From Neoarius graeffei (Eukaryota > Chordata > Actinopteri > Siluriformes > Ariidae): a stretch of 64,000 nucleotides of DNA. Each line of letters begins with the position of its first letter. The first letter of the stretch is position 1. The stretch is from positions 89,501,888 to 89,565,887 of the forward strand of contig NC_083571.1 of assembly GCF_027579695.1 (NCBI RefSeq). The letters are read 5' to 3'. The translations under genes were made by a program, and so were the position numbers. A model generated the notes under the pieces. The model was not told where the DNA came from. It searched no databases and saw only the letters and a program-made list of their open reading frames with translations. This document shows positions 1 to 10,241 of this stretch, piece by piece.

Positions 1-759
1 GTGTTCCGCGGTACTAGAGTTCGGCAGCACAGTGGTTGAAAACACTGTACACCACTGATGCACTTGGTAACATCTCCATTCAATAACTCCATCCCTCCTT
101 TTTGGTGGGGTTTTGGTCGCCCTTGGCGCCCCTGGGCACACTTTGCACTCTAGGCAATTGCCGGCGCTGGTAAAGAGAACACATCTGAGTGCTTGTTTCG
201 TTTCCCTGCAGTCTTGACGCACTGAGATTGTTTCTTGTTTTCAACGCGTTTATTATATTTTCCTCCAGGAAGCTCTTCGCAACATGGTTGCTTGAATGAG
301 CTGCTAAACTGTCATTTTAATGAGAACACAGATCAACAAAGCAACTTTGTTTTATTTAAAAAAAAAAAAAAAACGTGCCAGGCACCATTGGAATATTTCG
401 CTGCGAAACGTGTTCGGTGCATAAAAGACCTTTACTTCAGCCCAGACTGCTCAAGGACACCGACAGACTGCTCCAAGTGCAGCCATATTCAAAACAAGCA
501 ACAGATCTATATCAGTTATCTACGTTATGCAAAAACACTCTTTAGCCAACAACACTTTAGGCTATTACATGGCCAAAACAGAGAATAGCCGCGGATGCGC
601 ACTTGAGCGCTTATTGTTTCATGATTAACAACCACCCCACCCCACCCCGCTTTTTTTGACAAATCGCACCCTGACTACATGCTTTGCTGTACAATTAAAT
701 TAGGCTAAGACATTATAATGCTGACTCGTTTTCAGAATAGTGGAAGTCATAATTTTTCT
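1..759. other. Unassigned left edge
   Basis: No gene, RNA or complete repeat is recognised. The stretch is AT-rich with an A-run near 358-373. Its best open frame (235-588) is low-complexity and has no recognisable domain, so it is not called. The segment near 95-165 may belong to the interior of the hAT-like repeat whose end lies at 837, but this is only suspected. Confidence 0.5.
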
Positions 760-837
760 CCCCCCGTGTCTGCGCCCCTGGATGGACGCAGCGCCCTTAG
801 CATTTGCCTATATTGCCTATGCCACGGGCCGGCTCTG
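760..837. repeat. hAT-like terminal fragment
   Basis: Read on the minus strand from 837, the sequence starts CAGAGCCGGCCCGTGGCA. This has the CAG...GGCC start typical of fish hAT termini and is followed by family-like text about small genomic fractions (GGCAATATAGGC). Only one end is seen; the partner terminus may lie left of the window. The assignment rests on recognition of the terminus alone. Confidence 0.3.
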
Positions 838-1363
838 ACCTGATTCATCAAGTGTTCATCACCACCAGAATGACCACATGGGAATTATTGGAGCAAAAAG
901 AAACCCATTTATTTAATAAATGACATTTGATTTGATGTTTGGACAGTTCGTCGATTCTCCCATTATCTCACACACACACACACACACCCCTGCACCAGAC
1001 GTACGATTATGAGCAACATTTACACCCTCGCAACATCTGATATTATCATATCTGATGCACTTTAACAGGAAGAAAAATGCGCGCACAATGATTGTTAATT
1101 ATTAACTGAAACGTGTTAAATGCTCTCAGACTGCAATATTGCAAGACTCAATTTGTTTTTAATTTTGTTCAGGAAACCATGATGAAAGGTAAACACCACG
1201 TTTTGCATATCTCTCTCTCCACCTATCTCTCCATCTCGCATGCGCTACAGAGAAAGACTGCTGTGAACTGAGTGAACTGGCAGTTTCTCATCTTGGGGGC
1301 TTGAAAAGATAAGTGTTTACTCTGGAATATCCTTGATAATTATCTGCCCCTTCCCCTGACATA
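838..1363. other. Unassigned spacer with short CA run
   Basis: AT-rich sequence with a (CA)n run at about 969-987. No coding potential or recognised repeat was found before the Tc1 terminus at 1364. Confidence 0.5.
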
Positions 1364-2798
1364 CAACCCCGATTCCAAAAAAGTTGGGACAAAGTACAAA
1401 TTGTAAATAAAAATGGAATGCAATGATGTGGAAGTTTCAAAATTCCATATTTTATTCAGAATAGAACATAGATGCTATATCAAATGTTTAAACTGAGAAA
1501 ATGTATCATTTAAAGAGAAAAATTAGGTGAGTTTAAATTTCATGACAACAACACATCTCAAAAAAGTTGGGACAAGGCCATACTTACCACTGTGAGACAT
1601 CCCCTTTTCTCTTTACAACAGTCTGTAAACGTCTGGGGACTGAGGAGACAAGTTGCTCAAGTTTAGGGATAGGAATGTTAACCCATTCTTGTCTAATGTA
1701 GGATTCTAGTTGCTCAACTGTCTTAGGTCTTTTTTGTTGTATCTTCCGTTTTATGATGCCCCAAATGTTTTCTATGGGTGAAAGATCTGGACTGCAGGCT
1801 GGCCAGTTCAGTACCCGGACAGGGCCGTAACTACCATTGAGGACACCGAGGTCATGTCCTCAGCATTTTTTTCCCACGGTATTTTTTTTTTCACTCAGAA
1901 ATGTGAAATTAATATATGATGAAAATCGTTCTGACTTTGATCGGTGGAAAATTCTAAATTCAGCTTGCATCCCCCTGTTCTCATTTGTTTGTCTAAAAAT
2001 AAAGTCCACATAATCATTTTTAAACGAAGCTGAAATATCCGACGTTGGAAACATTTCATATTAGTCAGCTAAGCACCACGGGATATACAAGAGCTGAGAA
2101 GTGTTCTCATCAAGGTCCGACTCCGCAGTAGGAAAGTCAACAAGTGAGAGAAAAAGAAAGAGGGAAGAAGGTGAGTTAATTTTGCCAGTCCGGAATGCTT
2201 ATGATCATTAACAGTGCAATTTTAATTAGCATTTCAAGCAACAACAGTCGAAGCCACTTATAGATAGGATTTTCGTTTTCCAGGCGGCACAAACTCTTTT
2301 ATTCTCTCTCTCGATTTGATTTGGTGCGTTTCAGATCAGAAAAGGCTGGGCAGTCGTGACCTGTTTATGAAGTTATTGGGTGCTGACGAGACTTGAGCTA
2401 TTTTGCTAACTTACCAGACTATAGGCTAACGTGAACACAAGACACTATTGTTTTGATCATTGGTTGTATTTTCGAACGGAAATGAAAACGGGTAGCAAAC
2501 TTATTATGTTCACATTTTATTTACAACATGATGTACCACCTCTGACTGCTTTCTGTCAATCATGAACAGCCCAGCCGCGTTCACAGCTGCTCCTCTGATC
2601 ACCAGCTGGAGATGAGCCTCCTCTCGGGAAGTCTTGTCCCGCCCCTCTTATTGACTCCCATCTCCAGTGAGGCTCTGAATGTAGCGTTTTAGTCGGTTTT
2701 GTCCAATAACCGTCTAGTATTTTGCTATTGAAAAGGGCATACATTTTTTAAAAAGCAATTGAAGTCCATTCAGGCTCGGCTAGATTGCGTTGTCACGC

Positions 2799-2979
2799 TC
2801 ACTCACTCACTCACTCACTCACTCACACTCTCTCACTCACTCACACTCCATCACTCAAACTCTCACACTCTCTCTCTCTCTCTCTCTCTCACTCACTCAC
2901 ATTCCATCACTCACTCAAACTCTCACACACTCTCTCTCACTCACCCACACTCACTCACTCACGCATGCACACACACACA
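2799..2979. repeat. TCAC/TC microsatellite
   Basis: Tandem CTCA and CT units with occasional ACAC. It is open in several frames only because the units are stop-free, giving artificial Ser/His/Thr/Leu peptides. Confidence 0.95.
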
Positions 2980-3034
2980 AAATACTTTTGTGATCGTGCA
3001 GTTTTGAAATTGTTAAAATAAACATATTCACCTA

Positions 3035-4640
3035 CAACCCCGATTCCAAAAAAGTTGGGACGAAGTACAAATTGTAAATAAAAACCGAATACAATAATTT
3101 ACAAATCTCAAAAACTGATATTGTATTCACAGTAGAACATAGACAACATATCAAACGTCGAAAGTGAGATATTTTGAAATTTCATGCCAAATATTGGCTC
3201 ATTTGAAATTTCATGACAGCAACACATCTCAAAAAAGTTGGGACAGGGGCAATAAGAGGCTGGAAAAGTTAAAGGTACAAAAAAAGGAACAGCTGGAGGA
3301 CCAAATTGCAACTCATTAGGTCAATTGGCAATAGGTCATTAACATGACTGGGTATAAAAAGAGCATCTTGGAGTGGCAGCGGCTCTCAGAAGTAAAGATG
3401 GGAAGAGGATCACCAATCCCCCTAATTCTGCACCGACAAATAGTGGAGCAATATCAGAAAGGAGTTCGACAGTGTAAAATTGCAAAGAGTTTGAACATAT
3501 CATCATCTACAGTGCATAATATCATCAAAAGATTCAGAGAATTTGGAAGAATCTCTGTGCGTAAGGGTCAAGGCCGGAAAACCATACTGGGTGCCCGTGA
3601 TCTTCGGGCCCTTAGACGGCACTGCATCACATACAGGCATGCTTCTGTATTGGAAATCACAAAATGGGCTCAGGAATATTTCCAGAGAACATTATCTGTG
3701 AACACAATTCACCGTGCCATCCGCCGTTGCCAGCTAAAACTCTATAGTTCAAAGAAGAAGCCGTATCTAAACATGATCCAGAAGCGCAGACGTCTTCTCT
3801 GGGCCAAGGCTCATTTAAAATGGACTGTGGCAAAGTGGAAAACTGTTCTGTGGTCATACGAGTCAAAATTTGAAGTTCTTTATGGAAATCAGGGACGCCG
3901 TGTCATTCGGACTAAAGAGGAGAAGGACAACCCGAGTTGTTATCAGCGCTCAGTTCAGAAGCCTGCATCTCTGATGGGATGGGGTTGCATTAGTGCGTGT
4001 GGCATGGGCAGCTTACACATCTGGAAAGACACCATCAATGCTGAAAGGTATATCCAGGTTCTAGAGCAACATATGCTCCCATCCAGACGACGTCTCTTTC
4101 AGGGAAGACCTTGCATTTTCCAACATGACAATGCCAAACCACATACTGCATCAATTACAGCATCATGGCTGTGTAGGAGAAGGGTCCGGGTACTGAACTG
4201 GCCAGCCTGCAGTCCAGATCTTTCACCCATAGAAAACATTTGGCGCATCATAAAATGGAAGATACGACAAAAAAGACCTAAGACAGTTGAGCAACTAGAA
4301 TCCTACATTAGACAAGAATGGGTTAACATTCCTATCCCTAAACTTGAGCAACTTGTCTCCTCAGTCCCCAGACGTTTACAGACTGTTGTAAAGAGAAAAG
4401 GGGATGTCTCACAGTGGTAAACATGGCCTTGTCCCAACTTTTTTGAGATGTGTTGTTGTCATGAAATTTAAAATCACCTAATTTTTCTTTTTAAATGATA
4501 CATTTTCTCAGTTTAAACATTTGATATGTCATCTATGTTCTATTCTGAATAAAATATGGAATTTTGAAACTTCCACATCATTGCATTCCGTTTTTATTTA
4601 CAATTTGTACTTTGTCCCAACTTTTTTGGAATCGGGGTTG
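3035..4640 (+). mobile_element. Tc1-like transposon copy B nested in the hAT element
   Basis: It has the same family termini as copy A (CAACCCCGATTCC at 3035 and its inverse ending at 4640), flanked by TA at 3033-3034 and 4641-4642. Inner direct repeats lie near 3228-3246 and 4430-4446. The length is 1,606 bp, usual for a full Tc1. It holds one uninterrupted transposase frame on the plus strand. Being inside the hAT element that split copy A, it is a same-family copy nested two levels deep. Confidence 0.95.
3344..4420 (+). CDS. Tc1 transposase, full-length but with a catalytic substitution
   Basis: This 358-residue frame has the full Tc1 layout. A paired N-terminal helix-turn-helix region covers roughly residues 20-125, with recognition-helix-like text [12 protein letters not shown] near 53-64, followed by a DD34E catalytic domain. 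The second aspartate ([10 protein letters not shown]) and the glutamate (SPIENIW) are present. The first catalytic aspartate is replaced by tyrosine at residue 172 (LWSYESKF, codon TAC at 3857-3859), whereas copy A reads LWSDESKF. The enzyme would bind and cut DNA ends in the nucleus, but this copy should be catalytically dead. Translation in the family more likely starts at Met19 (MGRGSP); the upstream in-frame Met gives the longer frame. Confidence 0.85.
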   Translation: MTGYKKSILEWQRLSEVKMGRGSPIPLILHRQIVEQYQKGVRQCKIAKSLNISSSTVHNIIKRFREFGRISVRKGQGRKTILGARDLRALRRHCITYRHASVLEITKWAQEYFQRTLSVNTIHRAIRRCQLKLYSSKKKPYLNMIQKRRRLLWAKAHLKWTVAKWKTVLWSYESKFEVLYGNQGRRVIRTKEEKDNPSCYQRSVQKPASLMGWGCISACGMGSLHIWKDTINAERYIQVLEQHMLPSRRRLFQGRPCIFQHDNAKPHTASITASWLCRRRVRVLNWPACSPDLSPIENIWRIIKWKIRQKRPKTVEQLESYIRQEWVNIPIPKLEQLVSSVPRRLQTVVKRKGDVSQW

Positions 4641-5939
4641 TACATGTTCATCTTGTTGGGCTTGTGATTTTGACTCGTTTCCAAAACGTATGAAAAGTCA
4701 CCATATTAGGAAATTTTTTTTTTTGGCAAATAAGATGTATCGCAATGTTTGACCTCGGTATTTGAAAAATCCTGGTTACGGCCCTGTACCCGGACCCTTC
4801 TTCTATGCATCCATGATGCTGTAATTGATGCAGCATGTGGTTTGGCATTGTCATGTTGGAAAATGCAAGGTCTTCCCTGAAAGAGACGTCGTCTGGATGG
4901 GAGCATATGTTGCTCTAGAACCTGGATATACCTTTCAGCATTGATGGTGTCTTTCCAGATGTGTAAGCTGCCCATGCCACACGCACTAATGCAACCCCAT
5001 ACCATCAGAGATGCAGGCTTCTGAACTGAGCGCTGATAACAACTTGGGTCGTCCTTCTCCTCTTTAGTCTGAATGACACGGCGTCCCTGATTTCCATAAA
5101 GAACTTCAAATTTTGATTCATCTGACCACAGAACAGTTTTCCACTTTGCCACAGTCCATTTTAAATGAGCCTTGGCCCAGAGAAGACGTCTGCGCTTCTG
5201 GATCATGTTTAGATATGGCTTCCCCTTTGAACTATCGAGTTTTAGCTGGCAACGGCGGATAGCACGGTGAATTGTGTTCACAGATAATGTTCTCTGGAAA
5301 TATTCCTGAGGCCCATTTTGTGATTTCCAATACAGAAGCATGCCTGTATGTGATGCAGTGCCGTCTAAGGGCCTGAAGATCACGGGTACCCAGTATGGTT
5401 TTCCGGCCTTGACCCTTACGCACAGAGATTCTTCCAGATTCTCTGAATCTTTTGATAATATTATGCACTGTAAATTATATATTCAAACTCTTTGCAATTT
5501 TACACTGTCGAACTCCTTTCTGATTTTGCTCCACTATTTGTCGGCGCAGAATTAGGGGGATTCGTGATCCTCTTCCCATCTTTACTTCCGAGAGCCGCTG
5601 CCATTCCAAGATGCTCTTTTTATACCCATTCATGTTAATGACCTATTGCCAATTGACCTAATGAGTTGCCATTTGGTCCTCCAGCTGTTCCTTTTTTGTA
5701 CCTTTAACTTTTCCAGCCTCTTATTGCCCCTGTCCCAACTTTTTTGAGATGCTGCTGTCATGAAATTTCAAATGAGCCAATATTTGGCATGAAATTTCAA
5801 AATGTCTCACTTTTGACATTTGATATGTTGTCTATGTTCTATTGTGAATACAATATCAGTTTTTGAGATTTGTAAATTATTGCATTCCGTTTTTATTTAC
5901 AGTTTGTACTTTGTCCCAACTTTTTTGCAATCGGGGTTG

Positions 5940-6639
5940 TATAAGAATCCCAATCACTATCAGAATTCTCTCCAAAACATGATTCCATATTGAGACTGGT
6001 CTAATCACTGCTGCGCACATGTGACATCACACACCCCTTTGGGATCTTCCGGTTCAGTCTCAGCAGATTCCATGAAAATCGGCTAATCTTATTGATTTTC
6101 TGTCAACTTATGGCCTTTTGGATGAGCTATGGTCAACATAATGATTGTTGCTTTGTACAAGGAAAAAAGGGGGGTTCAGAGGTATTACATACACTTTAAA
6201 GGGTATATCCACAAGTGCTTTCTGGTGCTGCTACAATTTTGCAGTTGCTTTTGAAATATTTCAAGCTAGCATGGATGAAACCAGAATCAAAATCAACATA
6301 GTATAAATACAGAAGCACATTTAGATGTAGCTAATCAGCAGGGTCGGACTGCAACAGAATACAGGAAACGCTGTTATGTAGTCTGAATATCACTGAAGTG
6401 TCTGTATTCATTATTCTATTTGTTTTCTATTAGAATTCCTCTCAACTAATGTAAAACTAATAAAATAAATAAATTCCACACCCATTCTTTCTCAACTGCT
6501 TTGTGATATGATGCGAAGTGATATGATGATACAACCATGACAGATTTTGACACATTCAGTTCATGGAATTACAAACAACTTTTTTTCCAGTTATCATACA
6601 TATTATATGATCACCCACTACCTCGATGTAAAGTCAAAT
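5940..6639. other. Unassigned spacer
   Basis: AT-rich sequence without an open frame of note, RNA gene or recognised repeat. Confidence 0.5.
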
Positions 6640-6716
6640 CAAATCAAATCAAATTTATTTGTACAGCGCTTTTAACAATAAACATTGTCGCAAAGCAGCT
6701 TTACAGAATTTGAACG
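6640..6716 (-). repeat. LINE/SINE-type 3' tail fragment
   Basis: Tandem AAATC units run into TTTATTTGTACAGCGCTTTT and GCAAAGCAGCTTTACAGAA. This tail text is widespread in teleosts, and an inverted relative lies at 43535-43610. Reading from the GCTTTACAGA side, the A/T-rich pentamer run is the 3' end. The exact parent family is not assigned. Confidence 0.45.
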
Positions 6717-6942
6717 ACTTAAAACATGAGCTAATTTTATCCCTAATCTATCCCCAATGAGCAAGCCTGAATTACTGAATTACTAAAGAGTAATTACTGT
6801 ATTTATTATCCAAAAGTAAAAAGGAATAGTAAAAGAAAAGTGCTAGGAGGGATAAATGATCAGAACTAGGTCCATTTTAAAACTACAGGGTGTAACCGAA
6901 ATGTATTATTGCTTTTTTTTTTAAGTTACTATTTGTTATTGT

Positions 6943-7047
6943 AGTATCTAACCAGGTGGGTGGAGCGCAGAAGCACATCAGGCCAGAACTGAGTTCTCAA
7001 AACTCTTTTTATTTTTTTGCTTTTCAGCTTTTTTCCAATCTCCCAGC

Positions 7048-7093
<46 letters not shown>

Positions 7094-9520
7094 TTCTGGC
7101 TGGGGAGAGAGCTCCCTTTCTCTGCTCTCTCTCTCTCCTTTTAAAGGGCACGGTCACTGGGGAAAACACACAAACACAGATTAATTCCCATCAGGTGCAA
7201 TGATTCCACCGCTTACCTTCCCTGACTCCGCCCTCCATTCACAGACCGATGCTTGGCCACGCCCCCGCTGCCACATACCCCCACCGCCCAACTCAGGCCG
7301 GGGAGCCGTCCGGCCTGTAGCTGACTCCCTCCCCCCCTTGATGGGAGAGGAAATCCGCCATGACCATCTGCACCCCTGGCCTGTGGACCACCTCGAACTT
7401 AAACGGCTGGAGTGCCAGATACCAACTGGTGATCTGCGCATTGGCATCCTTCATGCGGTGGAGCCACTGCAGGGGCGCGTGATCCGAACAGAGGGTGAAA
7501 GGGCGCCCCAGCAGGTAGTAGCGGAGGGCAAGGTCCGCCCACTTGATGGCGAGGCACTCCTTTTCAATTGTGCTGCACCTGCCCTCATGCACCGACAGCT
7601 TCTGGCTGATGTACAGCACTGGACGGTCCTCCACCTCCTGGGACAGAACAGCCCCCAGCCTTCTGTCCGACACGTCCGTCTGCAAAATAAAGGGGAGAAA
7701 AAAGTCAGGGGAGTGTAACAGTGGGCCCCACACAGTGCAGCCTTTACCTCAGAGAAAGCCCACTGGCATTGCTCCGTCCACTGGACCGGATCTGGTGCTC
7801 CCTTTTAAGTGAGATCAGTCAGCGGGCTGGTGACGTCCAAATAATTAGTTATAAACCTACGATAGTAGCCAGCCAGCCCCAGGAACTGTCTCACCCCCTT
7901 TTTGGTCTTGGGCCTCAGGCAGGCCGCAATCGCTGCTGTCTTAATTTGGGGATGCACCTGCCCATTGCCCAAGTGGAAACCCAGATACCATACTTCCACC
8001 TGCTCAATCACACACTTCTTCGGGTTGGCTGTGAGACCCACTCGCCTCAGTGACCTAAGGATGGCCCTTAGGTGTTCCAAGTGCCGCGGCCAGTCATTAC
8101 TGTAAATAATAATGTCGTCCAAGTAGGCAGCCGCGTAGGTGGCGTGGGGGCGGAAGGCCCTATCCATAAGCTGCTGGAACGTGGCGGGCGCCCCAAACAG
8201 CCCAAAAGGAAGTGTGACAAACTGGTGTAAGCCAAACGGTGTGGAAAAGGCCGTTTTCTCTCAGGATAGCGGAGTCAAGGGGATCCTGCCAATATCCCTT
8301 TGTCAAATCCAGTGTCGAATAAAAACGAGCCGTGCCTAGTCGATCGAGCAACTCGTCAATACGAGGCATTGGGTACGCGTCAAATTTAGACACCGCGTTG
8401 ACTTTTCTATAGTCCACACAGAACCGGACTGACCCATCGGCCTTGGGAACCAAGACCACTGGGCCGCTCCAGTCACTGTGGGACTCTTCGACGATGCCCA
8501 TTTCAAGCATGGCCTCGAGTTCTTCCCAAACCACCTTTTTTTGTGTTCAGGCAGTCTGTAAGGGTGGCTGAGCACTACTACCCCCGGGGGCATCTCAATG
8601 TGGTGTTCTATGAGGTGGGTGCGGCCAGGCAGCGGCAAGAACATGTCAGAAAATTCTGTTTGCAACTGGGTGAGCTGGGTCGGGGAGTGGCGGTCTCCAC
8701 AGGGGACTGGAGCGGTGGGCGATGTCAATTTTCTTTTTTGAACCTCCGGCCCCAGCTCCGCCTTCTCCGGAACCACCGACACCAACGCCATGGGGACCTC
8801 CTTGTTCCAAAGTTTTAGTAGATTGAGGTGGTAAATCTGTAACGCCCCACCCCTGTCTGTTCACCTCACCTCATAATCGACGTCCCCGACTCGCCGTGTG
8901 ACCTCAAAGGGTCCTTGCCACCTGGCGATCAATTTGGAGCTTGACGTGGGCAACAACACGAGTACTTTATCTCCCGGTGTGAATTCCCTAAGGCGCGTGC
9001 CCCTGCCGTACAGACGGAATTGACGTTCTTGGGCTTGCCGCAAATTTTCGAGGGTTAGGTGCGTGAGTGTGTGGAGTTTTGCACGCAGGTCGATAATGTA
9101 TTGAATTTCATTTTTACTGGTTGAAGGTCCCTCCTCCCAATTTTCCCATAGCACATCCAGAATGCCACGCGGCTTACGCCCGTATAATAATTTGAACGGG
9201 GAGAACCCCATGGAGGCTTGTGGGACCTCTCGCACTGCCAATAACAGGGGCTCGAGCCATTTATCCCAGTTGCGTGCATCTTCGCTTACAAATTTTCTAA
9301 TTATGTTTTTGAGGGTGAGATTAAACCGTTCGACTAAGCCATCCGTTTGTGGGTGATAAATGTTGGTGCAGATAGGCTTAATTCCCAGTAACCCATACAG
9401 TTCGCGCAGTGTGCGTGACTTAATCGTAGTGCCTTGATCAGTCAGAATCTCTTTGGGGATTTCGACCTGGGAGATGACGCAGAAGAGTGCTTCTGCAATA
9501 CTACGTGCTGAAATATTGCG
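6943..9520 (-). mobile_element. Gmr1-like Ty3/gypsy element, broken fossil
   Basis: On the minus strand, from high to low coordinate, the recognisable parts are the C-terminal half of a gypsy integrase (about 9520-8870), then reverse transcriptase (about 8800-7800, with YLDDIIIY and FCVDYRKVN motifs), RNase H (about 7740-7300) and a probable 3' LTR (about 7275-6943) with a TATA-like CTTTAAAAG and an AATAAA signal. Integrase preceding reverse transcriptase is the hallmark of the Gmr1-like gypsy group described in fish. The 5' part is absent where it meets the BEL element. It is broken, with several breaks, and looks old. Confidence 0.75.
7049..7090. repeat. AC microsatellite
   Basis: About 21 uninterrupted AC units inside the probable LTR of the gypsy fossil. 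Confidence 0.95.
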
Positions 9521-9878
9521 AAGAGGTACTGCTTCCGGATGTCACATTGCATAGTGTAATGACACTCCGTTAGCTCTTCCTTGGTTACTGTACCATTTCT
9601 AGAGTCAAAAAAACACTCTTTTTCCACGCGAGCGACAAGACATGACAACTTCCCTTGTCTTTCTAAAATGTTTACTTAACAACAACAAGGTAAATCAAAA
9701 AGTCTGGCACACGGTCAAAAGACTGTTGCTTCCACCATGTTCTGACTCGAAACTAAGGTATACACAGTCAGTTACCATAGTTACCACGATAGTGATGTCA
9801 CATCATAAGATTTAGAACATGGAACTCTTTTCTATGTTCTTTTTCTATGTTCTAAACTCTTTTCGATGTTCTTAAATT

Positions 9879-10241
9879 CATCTCATTTCATTATCTCTAG
9901 CCGCTTTATCCTTCTACAGGGTCGCAGGCAAGCTGGAGCCCATCCCAGCTGACCACAGGCGAAAGGCGGGGTACACCCTGGACAAGTCGCCAGGTCATCA
10001 CAGGGCTGACACATAGACACAGACAACCATTCACACTCACATTCACACCTACGGTCAATTTAGAGTCACCAGTTAACCTAACCTGCATGTCTTTGGACTG
10101 TGGGGGAAACCGGAGCGCCCGGAGGAAACCCACGCGGACACGGGGAGAACATGCAAACTCCCCACAGAAAGGCCCTCGCCGGCCCCGGGGCTCGAACCCA
10201 GGACCTTCTTGCTGTGAGGCGACAGCGCTCACCACTACACC
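9879..10241 (-). mobile_element. tRNA-headed SINE (DANA/Mermaid-like), with target duplication
   Basis: A complete body from the TCTCATT...GCCGCTTTATCC tail end through to the tRNA-like head, whose minus strand reads GGTGTAGTGGTGAGCGC (A-box-like) and GGTTCGAGCCCCG (B box). It is flanked by the 13-bp direct repeat ATGTTCTTAAATT at 9866-9878 and 10242-10254, proving retrotransposition into the BEL LTR-like sequence. The head is slightly shortened compared with the copy at 16833. Confidence 0.9.

Larger units (their letters stand above)
1820..4786. mobile_element. Non-autonomous hAT-type element inside Tc1 copy A
   Basis: The ends form an inverted repeat, CAGGGCCGTAAC at 1820 and GTTACGGCCCTG ending at 4786. 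They are flanked by the 8-bp direct repeat TACCCGGA at 1812-1819 and 4787-4794. An 8-bp duplication with CAGGG termini is the hAT signature. Removing one duplication and the insert restores the Tc1 transposase reading text exactly as in copy B. No hAT transposase frame is visible. Apart from the nested Tc1 copy B it holds about 1.36 kb of AT-rich sequence and a TCAC-type microsatellite, so it is probably non-autonomous. Confidence 0.85.
1584..5579 (-). pseudogene. Tc1 transposase remnant of copy A
   Basis: The minus strand encodes the same transposase as copy B. It starts at an MGRGS-like methionine (5579) and ends at a stop at 1584-1586. Unlike copy B, it keeps the first catalytic aspartate ([10 protein letters not shown]). 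It is dead for other reasons: the helix-turn-helix region near 5480 has a small deletion with an in-frame stop, there is a frame change near 5310, and the hAT insertion separates the second catalytic aspartate (QHDNAKPH) from the catalytic glutamate (SPIENIW). The fragment 4706-5383 remains open and runs into hAT sequence. Confidence 0.85.
1364..5939 (-). mobile_element. Tc1-like transposon copy A, split by a hAT element
   Basis: The termini are inverted copies of CAACCCCGATTCCAAAAAAG, flanked by TA on both sides (1362-1363 and 5940-5941), which is the Tc1/mariner target duplication. Each arm repeats the AAAAAAGTTGGGAC motif further in, near 1558-1575 and 5731-5750, giving the IR/DR arrangement known from fish Tc1 elements. 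The transposase lies on the minus strand. A hAT-type element (1820-4786) interrupts it. Without that insertion and its 8-bp duplication the copy is about 1.60 kb, matching copy B at 3035-4640. Confidence 0.9.

Noticed and set aside
235-588. 117-codon plus-strand frame at the left edge
   Set aside because: It contains an A-run coding for lysines, has no domain or splice signals, and sits in repeat-like surroundings.
2759-3021. Overlapping open frames rich in Ser, His, Leu and Thr
   Set aside because: They are products of a stop-free TCAC/TC microsatellite read in all three frames.
7200-7812. Plus-strand open frames of up to 172 codons
   Set aside because: They lie antisense to the RNase H part of the gypsy fossil and show no domain of their own.
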